This document shows, in pieces, positions 1-10,620 of a stretch of 64,000 bases of DNA. The stretch lies in contig CM034100.1 in the NCBI GenBank assembly GCA_019914945.1, positions 2,245,209 to 2,309,208 on the forward strand, written 5' to 3'. The translations under genes and the position numbers were made by a program. This DNA comes from Typha latifolia. Taxonomy: Eukaryota; Streptophyta; Magnoliopsida; Poales; Typhaceae. The notes below the pieces were generated by a model. It did not search any database and was not told the DNA's origin. It saw only the letters and a program-made list of their open reading frames with translations. Position 1 is the stretch's first letter. The number at the start of each line of letters is the position of its first letter.

Positions 1-116
1 GACTCGGCCCATATCCTCCGGCCCAGACTGTTCGCCTTCTCATCCACCTCCACCTCCTTCTCGTCTCGCCACGACGAGACGGGGAGGAGCCTCTCGGTGC
101 TATCACCGCCGTCCAT
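1..116 (-). CDS. MATE/DTX transporter, N-terminal fragment cut by window edge
   Basis: Reading the minus strand from the ATG at 116-114 gives about 38 codons open to the window edge: an acidic cytosolic N-terminus with a Glu-Arg-Leu-Leu-Pro motif, then GRRIWAES at the edge. That is how plant MATE (DTX) antiporters begin just before the first membrane helix. The complete MATE gene at 3994-6412 starts in a parallel way (MEEGDLSESLLPL, then LWAESKKLW), so the two look like a tandem pair on the same strand about 4 kb apart. Family members export metabolites or xenobiotics against H+ or Na+. Only the first exon's start is visible, so substrate and integrity cannot be judged. Confidence 0.78.
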   Translation of the reverse strand, partial: MDGGDSTERLLPVSSWRDEKEVEVDEKANSLGRRIWAE

Positions 117-1841
117 TCTACTCCTCTTTCTCTCGAGCGCGCGCTCTCTCCCTGATCGAGTAGTGGACACTCTAGCACAAAAACTTGATAGTGGCTTATA
201 TATAGAATATACGTTGAAGTGGAGATCTTGGATTGTACATCTTCAAAAATGAAGACTAGAACACCCTTAGAATGGAGGGAATACCAATAGGACTACTCTC
301 TAACACTTTAATTAGGAAAGAACTGACATCACTTGCATAATATCTTTTATAAAAATTTATTAGTATTAATCTTTCAATATTTTAAAGATGATAACTAACC
401 ACTCAGTAAACAACAACAATAATAATAAAGAACTATATATTGGGAGTGTAAGACTCCGGCGTCCACCTGATTTGTCGACGTATGCAGAGGCTGAGCCGGA
501 GCAAGCATCTAATTTTAGGAACCAATGGTGGTAGGTAGTTGCATTGATCGTTGAAATTAATGTTACAGGTTGAAACAGTAATGGCTATCAACCACTTTGT
601 TATACTTCGAATAGAGATTATCTTTTATTTATATCAAAGAGATTGAGTGATACTAATAGAATATTACTGATGATAAAGTGAAAGGTATTGGTGGATTTTA
701 TAAAATTCCTAAGAATCAAATGGAAGGAAAGGGACCAGATAATACCAAAAACGATTACTCCTCTCTACTAGAATAAACGTCATCCACCAGCATTCGTTTT
801 AATTAATCTTGTCGGTTTGATAATTGTATTTTTAGCTACCACGTAAATTAACATCAAAGTGACAGGATTCTCCAGAAATGCACCACCGATGGTGCTTATT
901 ATCTTGGAGCTTAATTCCTCCTCATGCGATGGAGTAGGCTGAGCACCTTAGTTAGTTAGGAGGGGAACAAGGAGGGAACTCTACTTGTCAGCTGTCATTT
1001 TTATTTAAAACTAAAACTTTTTCCTACCGACATGTCAACAATATCGTTCCACCTTAGTTAGTTAGGAGGGGAACAGGGAGGGAACTCTACTTTGATTACG
1101 AGACGAAATTATTATACTCTTTTAAACTTTATGATTTATGATTAGATTATTCTTTCAAGATTAATCTTGTCTCTTTCTTTTAATCTTAGAAAGTGTTATC
1201 AGCTTGATCTCTCTCTCTCTCTAAATACATATTTATTTAACTTATTATTATTTATTAACAATATTTATAGTTGCAATTTGGTTAATATTTTCACAAGCGA
1301 TATGAAATAATATTCACGGGGTAAAGTAAATACATTAAATCATATTAAATAACAGAAATTTCACTTTTTCAGGTAAGAAATTTTGAAGTGAAAAGAAAAA
1401 AAAATTGAAATTAAACTCAACAAGGGGCATCTTTGAGAATTTCCAACGGAAAGATGCAGATTGCATTGATATTTTCTCTTCTTCTTTACCATGGAAATCA
1501 AACTTGTCCCAATGAGTCAGAAAATTAATACACACATATTCAACGATTCGAGGCTATAAATTTTGAACAATTTTTCCGTCGTTTGAAGGGTAGATGCATG
1601 ATCCTGACACGTGATGCATTCATCACAAACGAGGAAGATGCCCGGTCCCACTTTGGCAGAAAACCCCTATTTTAACATATTTACAAATTGACTCCTTTAT
1701 TCTAAAATATTTACAAAAGCCATATGAATATTTCGTTTATTCAAAATAGGTTTTTCTTTTCTCTTTGGTTTGTTCTGTTCCTAACTAAAACCTCCTCTTT
1801 GCAACTTCCCGGAAATAGAGTAAGGCTTTCGAAAGTGTATC
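117..1841. other. AT-rich intergenic DNA, no gene seen
   Basis: This is the upstream flank of the fragmentary MATE gene. No convincing coding region was found. A 43-bp direct repeat (944-986 and 1050-1092, one mismatch) lies here, and a G-box core (CACGTG) occurs near 1610. Confidence 0.6.
944..1092. repeat. 43-bp direct repeat, two copies 106 bp apart
   Basis: The copies at 944-986 and 1050-1092 both begin CACCTTAGTTAGTTAGGAGG and end CTCTACTT. They differ at a single position (AAGG against AGGG). The 63-bp spacer is not repeated. The near-identity suggests a recent local duplication; no function is evident. Confidence 0.85.
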
Positions 1842-1844
1842 TTA

Positions 1845-2973
1845 GAGCAACTCCAATGGGGCTTTAAATAGGACTTCAAATTTGGAGCCAGGAATAGTAG
1901 GGCTCCAAATTTGGAGCCCCACCATGAAAATGGAGCGGGCTCCATTTGTTGTATCAATTTTTTGAAAATGTCCAAATTGCTCAATAATTGTTATATTCAA
2001 TAATTTTAATTCTATTTGTATCCTTTGTTAAATAATTTAGTTAGTTAAACTGAGTATATAATTAGTTTTACTAATCAGTTTTTAACAAAAATAATACTAT
2101 TAGAAATGTCTCATCGAGACCTTTAAAATGAGTCTAATAGTAAATTATTTTTGAGTTAATTTAAATTTAAAATTTTTTATTATTTACAAAAATGAGTCTA
2201 ATAAATTATGTATCCTAAAATATAATTACTCAAAATTATTCCTAATGTAAATATTAAAAATTAAAATACATTAGATATGAAATACATCAAACATGAAATA
2301 CATTAAAAATGAAATACATCAAATAAAAATTACATTAAAATTTATATTCCTTCATTCTCATGCGTTTGCCATAAGCGTTCAATTAGTACATTTCGAAGCT
2401 CAAAATGAGCCTCTCTATCTTGGATCTTCCTATGTCGAGCAAGGAATCGTTGAAATCGTTCATCATCATTGGCTTCAAGCTCTTCAATGACTGGAAGTTG
2501 AGTAGAATCAACAATATCGGGTTCCTTGTCCGTCATATTGTATAGTATCACACAAGCAATCATGATGTCGTGTAATACTCGTTTATCCCAAAATCGTGCT
2601 GGTCCTTTAATAATGGAAAATCGTGCCTGAAGAATTCCAAATGCTCACTCATTCAATGATTCGATGTTTATTTCGTGTAATGTAATTTCGATACATTTAA
2701 TTAAAAAATTAGTAATTTAAAATTATTTCTAAAACTATTGAATATTAGTCTTATTTTAAGATCTCGTTGAGAGTTTTCTAACCATATATTTTTTAATAAA
2801 AAATAATAACGTTAAGATGATATATTAAGTAATTTAAAATAGTTAATATAATAATATGTATTATATTATTATTTTAATATATATAGAGCCCGGTGCATTG
2901 GAGTGCACGGGGCTCTTGCTCCATTTTTGGCTCCATATGAGCTCCAAATATGGAGCAAGCATTGGAGATGCTC
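1845..2973 (-). mobile_element. Degenerate PIF/Harbinger DNA transposon with transposase relic
   Basis: The ends are inverted copies of each other (GAGCAACTCCAATG at the left, CATTGGAGATGCTC at the right) and are flanked by TTA on both sides (1842-1844 and 2974-2976), the 3-bp target duplication typical of PIF/Harbinger elements. Both subterminal regions carry inverted CTCCAAATTTGGAGC-like motifs. Inside, the minus strand encodes the transposase C-terminus, but the element is only about 1.13 kb, so the DDE catalytic core and the second ORF are missing. It is an internally deleted, non-autonomous copy. Confidence 0.85.
2342..2660 (-). pseudogene. HARBI1/ALP1-like transposase C-terminal relic
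   Basis: Minus-strand translation gives AFGILQARFSIIKGPARFWD, then about 80 more residues including MIACVILYNM, RFLARHRKIQDREAHFELRN and IERLW. These blocks match the C-terminal end of plant Harbinger nucleases (DDE_Tnp_4; HARBI1/ALP1-like). Directly upstream the frame reads Ser-Leu-Asn-Glu and then TGA where the family usually has a sense codon, often Arg; this fits a CGA-to-TGA change. The N-terminal catalytic part is absent, so the sequence is a fossil inside the element at 1845-2973. Confidence 0.85.
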
Positions 2974-2976
2974 TTA

Positions 2977-3993
2977 AAAGGAGGAGCCCATATGCGAACA
3001 TATATCAAGACAAACGATTCAACTTATACTATTAATTTTTTTTTCTTCAAATTTAACTATTAAAATTAAATAATTCTAAATAAAATTAGTTGGAAGTACC
3101 AGTCATTGTTTTAAATTGTAAAAATAAATTAGTCCTATTTTATTTCTCTTTCTAAGCTATCTATTTTTTTTTATAAAAAAATAAAAATAATAATAAATTA
3201 GTAGAAGTTGATACTCCTATTACTAGGGAAACATTTATAAGGATAAACAATAAAAAAATACTTAAATTCTAATTTACTTATTAGCTAATCTAGTTACATA
3301 TGCAAAATATCTTATAGACCCTTCAATTTATCGACAAATGAAAATATTTTTTAATAATTTAGTTAGTATCCAATCATTGCTCATGTATCAAATGCCAAAC
3401 AAAATTTTACACAATAATAAGGCTACCAAAGAAAAGAGAATAAAGTAAATTTTACATAATTTTTTTGCACGTATACTGCTCTAAAATATCTTATTTGTGT
3501 ATATACCCTTATTGACATTTGCTTCTATATCCCTGAAAAGTATTTTTCATGGATTTGGATGCCTCTCAAACCTAACTATAAAATAATAAATACTATTGTT
3601 TTTATTTATTAAAGTTAAGGGTATCTATATATATATATTTTTTTTGTTATGCTAAATTACTGAGAATTTAACTTGTAGTAGTAAACAAAATTCAAAAACT
3701 AACTTAAAGGGTATCCACATAAAAATATAGATTTGAAGAGAATATAGGAAAATAAGGGAATCTTGCAAGGTAAACATGCAAACAAACCGATTTTTTATTT
3801 TTAATTCTAGTATCAAATATGCCCTCAAAAAATTGAGCTCATCTTAATTTTAAGCTTAATTGAGCTCTCCTTAAAGCTAAATAATATAAATTTAATCTCA
3901 AAAAGTTGAAACTAATGTCAAACTGAGCTTTAGCAGACACACAGTACTCAACCTGTGAGCTATCAAATTTGCAAGGCCATATCAATCAGAATC
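2977..3993. other. Intergenic and 3' flank of MATE gene
   Basis: About 1 kb of very AT-rich DNA downstream of the MATE stop codon, with homopolymer and TA-rich runs. I see no ORF, repeat family or RNA gene that I can support. Confidence 0.6.
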
Positions 3994-6412
3994 CTATCCA
4001 AGATTAGATTTCTCGGTTTCTGGCAAGAACCACTTGTTAACTCGTTCTTGGGCCAACTCTACCTGTAAAGTTCATGCATAAAAAAAAAAAAAACCTTAGC
4101 TCTTATTTAATTTCTATCGTTTATGTGATCATTTTAGTTCATAAGTTATAAAAAGCTATGCAGCATGAAATAATATGTAGGTTCGAGATTTGGTTCATTA
4201 GTTCTACCTGCTTGTCCCAATCCATCCTCCATGTGATTAAAGTGAGAACCACAGTTTGGATTAATGTCCCCACCATCATTCCTATCCAAATTCCCTGCAA
4301 GAGAATTCAAGAAATAATATCAACTACTTCATTAAACAACAAAATGTTCTTGGAAGAGTTCATATATTTATAATTAACTTTACCTTAACTTGATAATCGA
4401 TCACATATCCAAGCACAATACCAAGTGGAATTCCAATTAAGTAATAGGATGCAATATTCACATATGCCACCAAACTTTGCCACCCTGCTCCAACTGCAAC
4501 TCCTATTTAAGAGAATAATGAACAAGATATGTGATCTTATCTTTGTAAAGGATAATTTATAGGAATTTGGTATTATAAAAGAGAAGCTCACCTGAGAGCA
4601 CAGGTTGAACACTGTTCAATAGTATAGTGAAAGCTAGTAGAGTAGATAGGTCACCAATTGCATCAGCCACCTCTCTGCTATCTGTGAATATGTAACCAAT
4701 GCTTCCTTTAAGCCCTAAGAACACGGCAAGTAGCACAACTCCTATAGCAAGGGATGTCGCGACGACGACGATGATCGAGAATTTTGCAGCCTTTGCATTG
4801 CCTGCTCCGAGTTCGTTCGCCACTCGAACACTGCAATATATTTATATATTTGAATTCAATTCATCTCAAAAACTTTTAAATTTTTTAAGATGATATAATT
4901 AACAGGAGATGAAGTAATACCCTGCTGCAGCTAAGAAACCAACAGATATCATAATTTCCCATCCTGAGATGTTGAGGCTGCTCAAATGATCAAGAGAAAG
5001 AAAAACAGATTACTTCATTACTTCGCCAAAATATTCCACAGGCAAATGATGAGATGAATACATACCATATAGACAGTGCATCAATCGCTGTCTCAGCATC
5101 CTTCATGTATCCTGTCAATAGTACTAGTACAGTATTGTACCATAGCTCCAAACTGCATTAAAAAAGCACAAGCTACACAAAACAAATAATAGTAATGCAA
5201 TAATCAAGCTAAGTCTAAGTTTAAGGCATCTGCTACGTAGAAAATGCTTGGGTTTCAGAAGTACCTTAAAATTGTTAAAGTCATGATATAAATTGTTGGT
5301 CCAGAATCTAACCGCTTAAGCTTTTCAGTAAATTGGTTATCTGATATGGTATCAGAGATAGTTTTTCTGGATGTCATGAGTTTAAACGTCAATAACCTGT
5401 TTTTATTTCCTAAATCTTAGCGTTGTGGATTGGTGACAGAAATGATTTTTGGTACAAATACCCAAGCATTGCATAAGTAGAGGGAGAAAGCGTTACCATA
5501 TCATGGCTCCAGAAGACAAAGAAAGCTTGACAACAATCCAGAGATCAGTAAAAGCACTCCATGAGAAGCCCTTCCAAGTCTCAGGGCAGCCACCACCAAT
5601 GACAAAGGCAAACTGCCCAAAGACAGGGATCCACATTGCCAAGATCATCGAGCTCATTGCCCCAGCAACCCCCATTGATAACTTGAACACCAGCAACCAA
5701 GAAAGGAATAGATGCAGAGCCACCGAGATCACTGCAAAGTAGGTGACGACCATGTTTCTGCTCTGGGATTGGAGGTACATCTGGAATGTGAAGTTAAAGA
5801 TGTGCGAGAAGATGATGGGGATGAACCAGAGAGAGATAGTCCCTGCTGCTTTTGAGATGGACTCCTCTTGGCCAAGAAGACGAAGCAGTGGGGTTGCATA
5901 GAGGAAGATTGGAAGGAGAAGGATGACACATCCGAATAAGATGAGCCATGATCTTTGTAGGTAGATGCCTAACATGTGATGCTGCTTTGCTCCATATGCT
6001 TGCCCACACAAGGTTTCAAGTGCACTTGCCATGCCTAGCTGCAGAGTGCGACACAGTTAGAATTAGAGCCGCTAAGTTTTGAACTGAGCATACATTTCAT
6101 CCTTTGTATATTTCTTCATTCTAGATAGCAATTCAGTAACCCAAGAGGAGGACGGCGTACCAAAATGCTGACGGCGAAGCGGTCGAAGACGGTGAAGGCG
6201 AGGGCATAGCCGGCGAGCTCGGTGGGCCCGACGTGGCCAACAATGGCCTGCGTGGTGACCAACACCCCCATAGTAGAGAAGCGCATGAAAATGGCAGGCC
6301 CAGCCACAATCCACAGCTTCTTGGACTCTGCCCATAACCGACAGCTCAACTTCTCCTCCTCCGCCAACTCCTCCAGGGGAAGAAGACTCTCACTGAGATC
6401 ACCTTCCTCCAT
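3994..6412 (-). CDS. MATE efflux family protein (DTX), 483 aa
   Basis: A multidrug and toxic compound extrusion antiporter, an integral membrane carrier with a predicted 12-helix fold that exports organic compounds in exchange for H+ or Na+. Eight exons join in phase: 6412-6161, 6038-5497, 5152-5066, 4977-4921, 4830-4592, 4502-4384, 4294-4208, 4062-3994 (1,452 nt with the stop), all with GT-AG borders. Family landmarks in order are an acidic N-terminus ending LWAESKKLW, an early block GMASALETLCGQAYGAKQ, the mid block CLELWYNTVLVLLTGY, GWEIMISVGFLAAAGVRVAN with ELGAGN, and the last helices. The length matches the usual 480-500 aa. The start is the first ATG and lies about 36 bp downstream of a TATA-rich run (about 6448-6460, minus strand). 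A paralogue fragment lies at 1-116. The substrate cannot be told from sequence. Confidence 0.93.
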
Positions 6413-7476
6413 CTCTCTATTCCTCTCTCTGTAGATCTTGGAAAGGATTTATATATATATGCTGCAATGGGACGGTCTTATACATGTGAAACAAGTGTTG
6501 GGCTTAGTCAGATAGGTAAAATATAGTGCAGTGATGCGTACTCTTTGCTAATAAATAGTTCGAAACCTTCTTCAGAAGAAGAAACAGAAAAAAAAAATCC
6601 AAGTGAAAGTTTTTTTACTTGGATAAGCTGGGAAATCTAAGCCTTGGGCCATGTAATACGGTGAACTGTAATTATTTATTTCCGTAAGTATGCATCTACT
6701 GCATGTCAAACTATGTAGCTCTCACATCGTGGGGGAATAATACATCGATAAAATTGGGAGCTGGAGCAATAAATGAAGCTCAACTACTTACTTCACCTAT
6801 TTAATTAGAAGGCTAAAGAGGGAAAAGTCAACGTTCTGGAGAGAGACAAATATATATATATATATAAGGTGAGGAGATAAGGCTCTTATATTTATTCTCT
6901 GTTCTTACAGTTCTACGTTTTCTTGGATCATGGAAGTATGGAACCAAATCCAACGAACTGGATTAAAAAATAAAGAGTATTTAATGCTCATTAATCCCAC
7001 TTAGACTAGCCTAAGATCCAAGAGAGCCTCATCTCCTCATGAAGCATATCATCATTGAAGGCGACTCACTGGAAGCCATCAATGCTATCTCCCTTTTTGA
7101 ACCCTTGTGGGGCCCATTTGAATGCTAGCAGAACTTTAATCTAAAGCTCACGATAGTGTTCGAACGCCTGCAAAGTGCAAATCCTTTCGAAAAATTGCAT
7201 TCGAACCCGTTCGAATGTCCTGACACGGCAAGTCTAAAAAGTCTGAATTTGAGCTAAACTTAAACAAAAACCTATCTAAAAACTGCAACTCGGAGTTGTT
7301 GTCACTTGATGACTTAGTGCATGTAAAGGTTCATCCTACCGCTGACTTGATGATCTTCTGCAGTGAATCAAATTCTTCCTGCTTTTATTACACAATGAAA
7401 CATTAATTATAAAAGCGAAAAGATACAATTCAAAAGAAAGAAAGAATTGAGAGCTAAATCATCCTGTCAGCTTGCA
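6413..7476. other. Intergenic region between MATE and NLR genes
   Basis: Contains the MATE promoter (TATA-rich run near 6448-6460, minus strand), a TA microsatellite near 6848-6866, a short retroelement RNase H relic (7039-7128) and a palindrome (7198-7217). No intact gene is visible. Confidence 0.6.
7039..7128 (+). pseudogene. RNase H-like retroelement relic
   Basis: The plus strand reads Met-Lys-His then IIIEGDSLEAINAIS before meeting TAG at 7126-7128. The EGDS...AINAI motif with an upstream Ile-rich strand is typical of the RNase H-like (RVT_3) domain of plant non-LTR retrotransposons. Only about 30 codons survive and no reverse transcriptase sequence is nearby, so this is a fragment. Confidence 0.5.
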
Positions 7477-10400
7477 TTACCTGTTTTCTGACAACTCTTT
7501 AGCATGGCTTTTGCATAATTCTGGTAGTGATGGACATGCAGTGAATTCCACTGTCCGAATTTTGGCTGGCAATTGATGCTCAGAAATTGAAGTGTCCATA
7601 GAGTGGAGGCTGCTCTTCTCTTTTGCTACGAACCAACAGACATCTAGACCATGAACTGCTCTGAGTTGGTCACATTTGTCTACACGAAGCACCTGCAGTG
7701 CAAGGAAGTTGTATAGAGAAAGACTAGCTAACTTGCCACATGCTGAGATTGTAAGGCTCTGGAGACAAGGGAAAGCAATGCGCTCCTCACTCTTATGCAA
7801 CCACTCCTCCCAATGGGGCAACATCTTGAGTTGTAGACTTTGGAGTGATGGGAAGCTAACCTTGTTTTCACCATAGAATTCGGGTCCAATGCATCGCAAA
7901 CTATGCATGTGGAACACATCGAGAAGTTTGAGAGAAGGAAGTTGCCCCAGGGCTGGGAGTTTCTCGCAGTTCACACAGTGCGAGAGACTAACATCTACTA
8001 AGTTTGAGAAGGAAGGATCACATAACCAATTTGGAAATAAGGAGAACTTGTATCCTTCTATCTCAATGATTTCGATGTTGGTGTGAGGCTGCAGGCTTTC
8101 GAGCACCTCCTTATCATCCTCGTCTCTTGAATCTATAAAACTCATAGAAGTATGCCACTTCAGAGCTAGCCATGTGAGACATTTCTTGCTTCTCAAATTT
8201 GCTTCCTTAGCCTCACCCCTATGAGCATGAGTTATGTTATGAAGATCCACAATAGAAAGTTTTCCTCTCAGATCATTGAGATCCTTAAGTTCTGATATCC
8301 TTGCATATGCTCTATCTCTGCTCAATGCAAGCAATGGCAGAGTTTGGAGTGCAGTTAAGTTTCCAATGCCGGCTGGCATCATCAATTTCTCACCCCTGAA
8401 CAAGAAACTAACAAAACTCGGAGCTGTGTATTTGCTGTGGACAACAAGGTGACGCAGGTTGATCAAATCTTTGACACCTTTCGGTAGCTCTACGAGGCTA
8501 TTGCAGAATTGGAGATCGAGTGTTTGTAAGCTATAGAGGCAAGAGATTGATTCTGGCAACCTTTTAATCCTAGCACCAGAAAGGCCAAGGTATCGCAAAT
8601 GTTTCAAGTTGGCTACTTCTTCCGGCAATTCTGGCACTCCACTGCCCTGCAATTCCAGCACTCGGAGATATCTCATCCCTGTCCATTCAAAAAAATTTCT
8701 TTCAAGTCTAAAATCGTTTCTCCAGCCAGGAACCAGTACAAGTGATCTCAAGGCATCATGTTCATGATTCATTTCAAATGATACTGATACTTCAGTGTTG
8801 ACAAGAACAGATAAATGGCGAACAAACTTCTTTGATGTAATGCCGTGTGATGATAAGGTCTCTACTATATTAGTTTCTTCACCGGCGATCCATTTAGCCA
8901 TGTCATGTATGAGATCATGGATCGCAAAATTGAGCTTGTAATCGAAGTAAGACTGGTTATGGAACAGTGACCTCCTTAGTAGATCATGAACATACATTCG
9001 CCCGGTTTCTTCCATCTTTTTCGCATCATCGGTCTGAATGAATCCTTGCGCTACCCACATTCGCACAAGACTCTCCATCTCGAACTCATGGCCTTTCGGA
9101 AACACAGCGCAGTATGTGAAGCATGGCTTTATATATGCAGGTAGATGCTGATAACTTAATTTCAAGACCTCCAAGACTTTTTCTTCGCCCTCATCTATGT
9201 CCCACAGATCACTAAGCAAAATTTCATCCCATATTTCTCTACTTGTTTCAGAGGATAGTAATCCCCCAAGTGTGACCAACATGAGGGGGACTCCCTTGCA
9301 CTTCTTGACGATTTCGCTGCCAACTTCCACTAGACTTGGATGAGCAACGTTCCCGTTGCATTCAAAGGCATGTTTGTAGAACAACGCCCAGCTTTGGCTC
9401 ATCGACAAATGATTCAATCTGAACAAATTTGCTCCCATCACTGATGAAACATTCTCGTTGCGAGTAGTGATCATGACTCGGCTTCCTCTGCCGCAGCTAA
9501 TTAAGGGTTCTTGTAATACCTTCCATAGAATTGGATCCTCGTTCCATATGTCATCAAGCACAAGAAAAAACTTCTTTCCTGATAGAACCCTCATCAATCT
9601 ATTCTGTAGCTTGCCTAGATCAGAAAGACTACATTCTTGTTCAGTAACAGATTGTATGATCGCCGTTAGAAGTCTAGTTGCATCATAAGATTGGGACACC
9701 CAAATCCATGACTTTAGCTCGAAGTGCTCAGTTACTCTCACATCATTGTAGACAAGTCTAGCCAGAGTAGTCTTGCCCATTCCAGCCATGGCAACTATGG
9801 ATACAACTTGAACAGCATCATTAGATAACAATGCTTCAACTATCTTATTCTTGTCATTCTCCCTACCGATAATTTCCGGTTGCTCCGCGATCGCCGTTGT
9901 CTCCCGTTGAAGAGTCGCTTGAGCCCTCTTCGTACCATCTTCAGGTCGTAAACTTAGCGCAACTCGATCTCTCTTTATCTCATCAAACCTCTCCATGACC
10001 CTCTTTATTCTAGGAACCAATTCACGAACAAATGTAGCATCAAGCAAAGGAGAAGGAATGAGATCAATTACCTCCTGCTCTTCCTCGCGATTACCGATAT
10101 CGATTTGCATCATGTCGTAATCCAAATAACTCATCGTGACATCCGCTTCACAGGCAACTTGTTTAGCCTTGAAACTTGCAAATGGAGATGATATTTGATG
10201 CATTGGCCTCTTAGGATTGTTCACATGTTCTTCTTGCGAACTACTACCAAAGAAAGGAAATATTGATGACGATGATGACGATGATGAGGATGAGGATGAG
10301 GATTTCGTCTCTCGCTTTCTCTTGTGAGTATTGAGATGAAGGCTGCGTTCCAAATTGGAGCAGAGTATTTGCGAGTCGACATCACTTAATATATCTTCGG

Positions 10401-10620
10401 CATCGTAGGCGAATTGCTTGAGCTCGAAGAGCCAGAGCTTGACGGACTCCTCCCTTATCTCCCTCTTCTCGAGATCGGCGAGAAGGCGACGGATATCGCT
10501 GACAGCGGATTTGAGCTTGTCGAGCTCCGAGGCCACCACGTCGGAAGCCGGCGTAGAAGTAAATGACGATGCTACCTTAACTGCTAGCTTTGAGAGAGAG
10601 ATTAGCATTGTGCTAGCCAT
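7477..10620 (-). CDS. CC-NB-LRR (NLR) disease-resistance protein, 1047 aa
   Basis: An intracellular immune receptor encoded by one uninterrupted exon starting at the first ATG. An Rx-type coiled-coil N-terminus occupies about 1-95, with an EDVID-like motif (AYDAEDILSDVD, about 71-82). A low-complexity Ser run follows near 107-120. The NB-ARC domain begins about 250: P-loop AMAGMGKTT (about 278-286), kinase-2 FFLVLDDIW (about 352-360), RNBS-B SRVMITTR (about 381-388), GLPL-equivalent GVPL (about 444-447), and an MHD-equivalent reading Ile-His-Asp (about 568-570). LRRs fill roughly 620-1040. The canonical GMGG(I/V)GKTT is altered to AMAGMGKTT, but Gly-Lys-Thr-Thr is kept, so nucleotide binding is plausible. 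There is no premature stop; the gene looks intact. Confidence 0.95.
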   Translation of the reverse strand: MASTMLISLSKLAVKVASSFTSTPASDVVASELDKLKSAVSDIRRLLADLEKREIREESVKLWLFELKQFAYDAEDILSDVDSQILCSNLERSLHLNTHKRKRETKSSSSSSSSSSSSSIFPFFGSSSQEEHVNNPKRPMHQISSPFASFKAKQVACEADVTMSYLDYDMMQIDIGNREEEQEVIDLIPSPLLDATFVRELVPRIKRVMERFDEIKRDRVALSLRPEDGTKRAQATLQRETTAIAEQPEIIGRENDKNKIVEALLSNDAVQVVSIVAMAGMGKTTLARLVYNDVRVTEHFELKSWIWVSQSYDATRLLTAIIQSVTEQECSLSDLGKLQNRLMRVLSGKKFFLVLDDIWNEDPILWKVLQEPLISCGRGSRVMITTRNENVSSVMGANLFRLNHLSMSQSWALFYKHAFECNGNVAHPSLVEVGSEIVKKCKGVPLMLVTLGGLLSSETSREIWDEILLSDLWDIDEGEEKVLEVLKLSYQHLPAYIKPCFTYCAVFPKGHEFEMESLVRMWVAQGFIQTDDAKKMEETGRMYVHDLLRRSLFHNQSYFDYKLNFAIHDLIHDMAKWIAGEETNIVETLSSHGITSKKFVRHLSVLVNTEVSVSFEMNHEHDALRSLVLVPGWRNDFRLERNFFEWTGMRYLRVLELQGSGVPELPEEVANLKHLRYLGLSGARIKRLPESISCLYSLQTLDLQFCNSLVELPKGVKDLINLRHLVVHSKYTAPSFVSFLFRGEKLMMPAGIGNLTALQTLPLLALSRDRAYARISELKDLNDLRGKLSIVDLHNITHAHRGEAKEANLRSKKCLTWLALKWHTSMSFIDSRDEDDKEVLESLQPHTNIEIIEIEGYKFSLFPNWLCDPSFSNLVDVSLSHCVNCEKLPALGQLPSLKLLDVFHMHSLRCIGPEFYGENKVSFPSLQSLQLKMLPHWEEWLHKSEERIAFPCLQSLTISACGKLASLSLYNFLALQVLRVDKCDQLRAVHGLDVCWFVAKEKSSLHSMDTSISEHQLPAKIRTVEFTACPSLPELCKSHAKELSENR

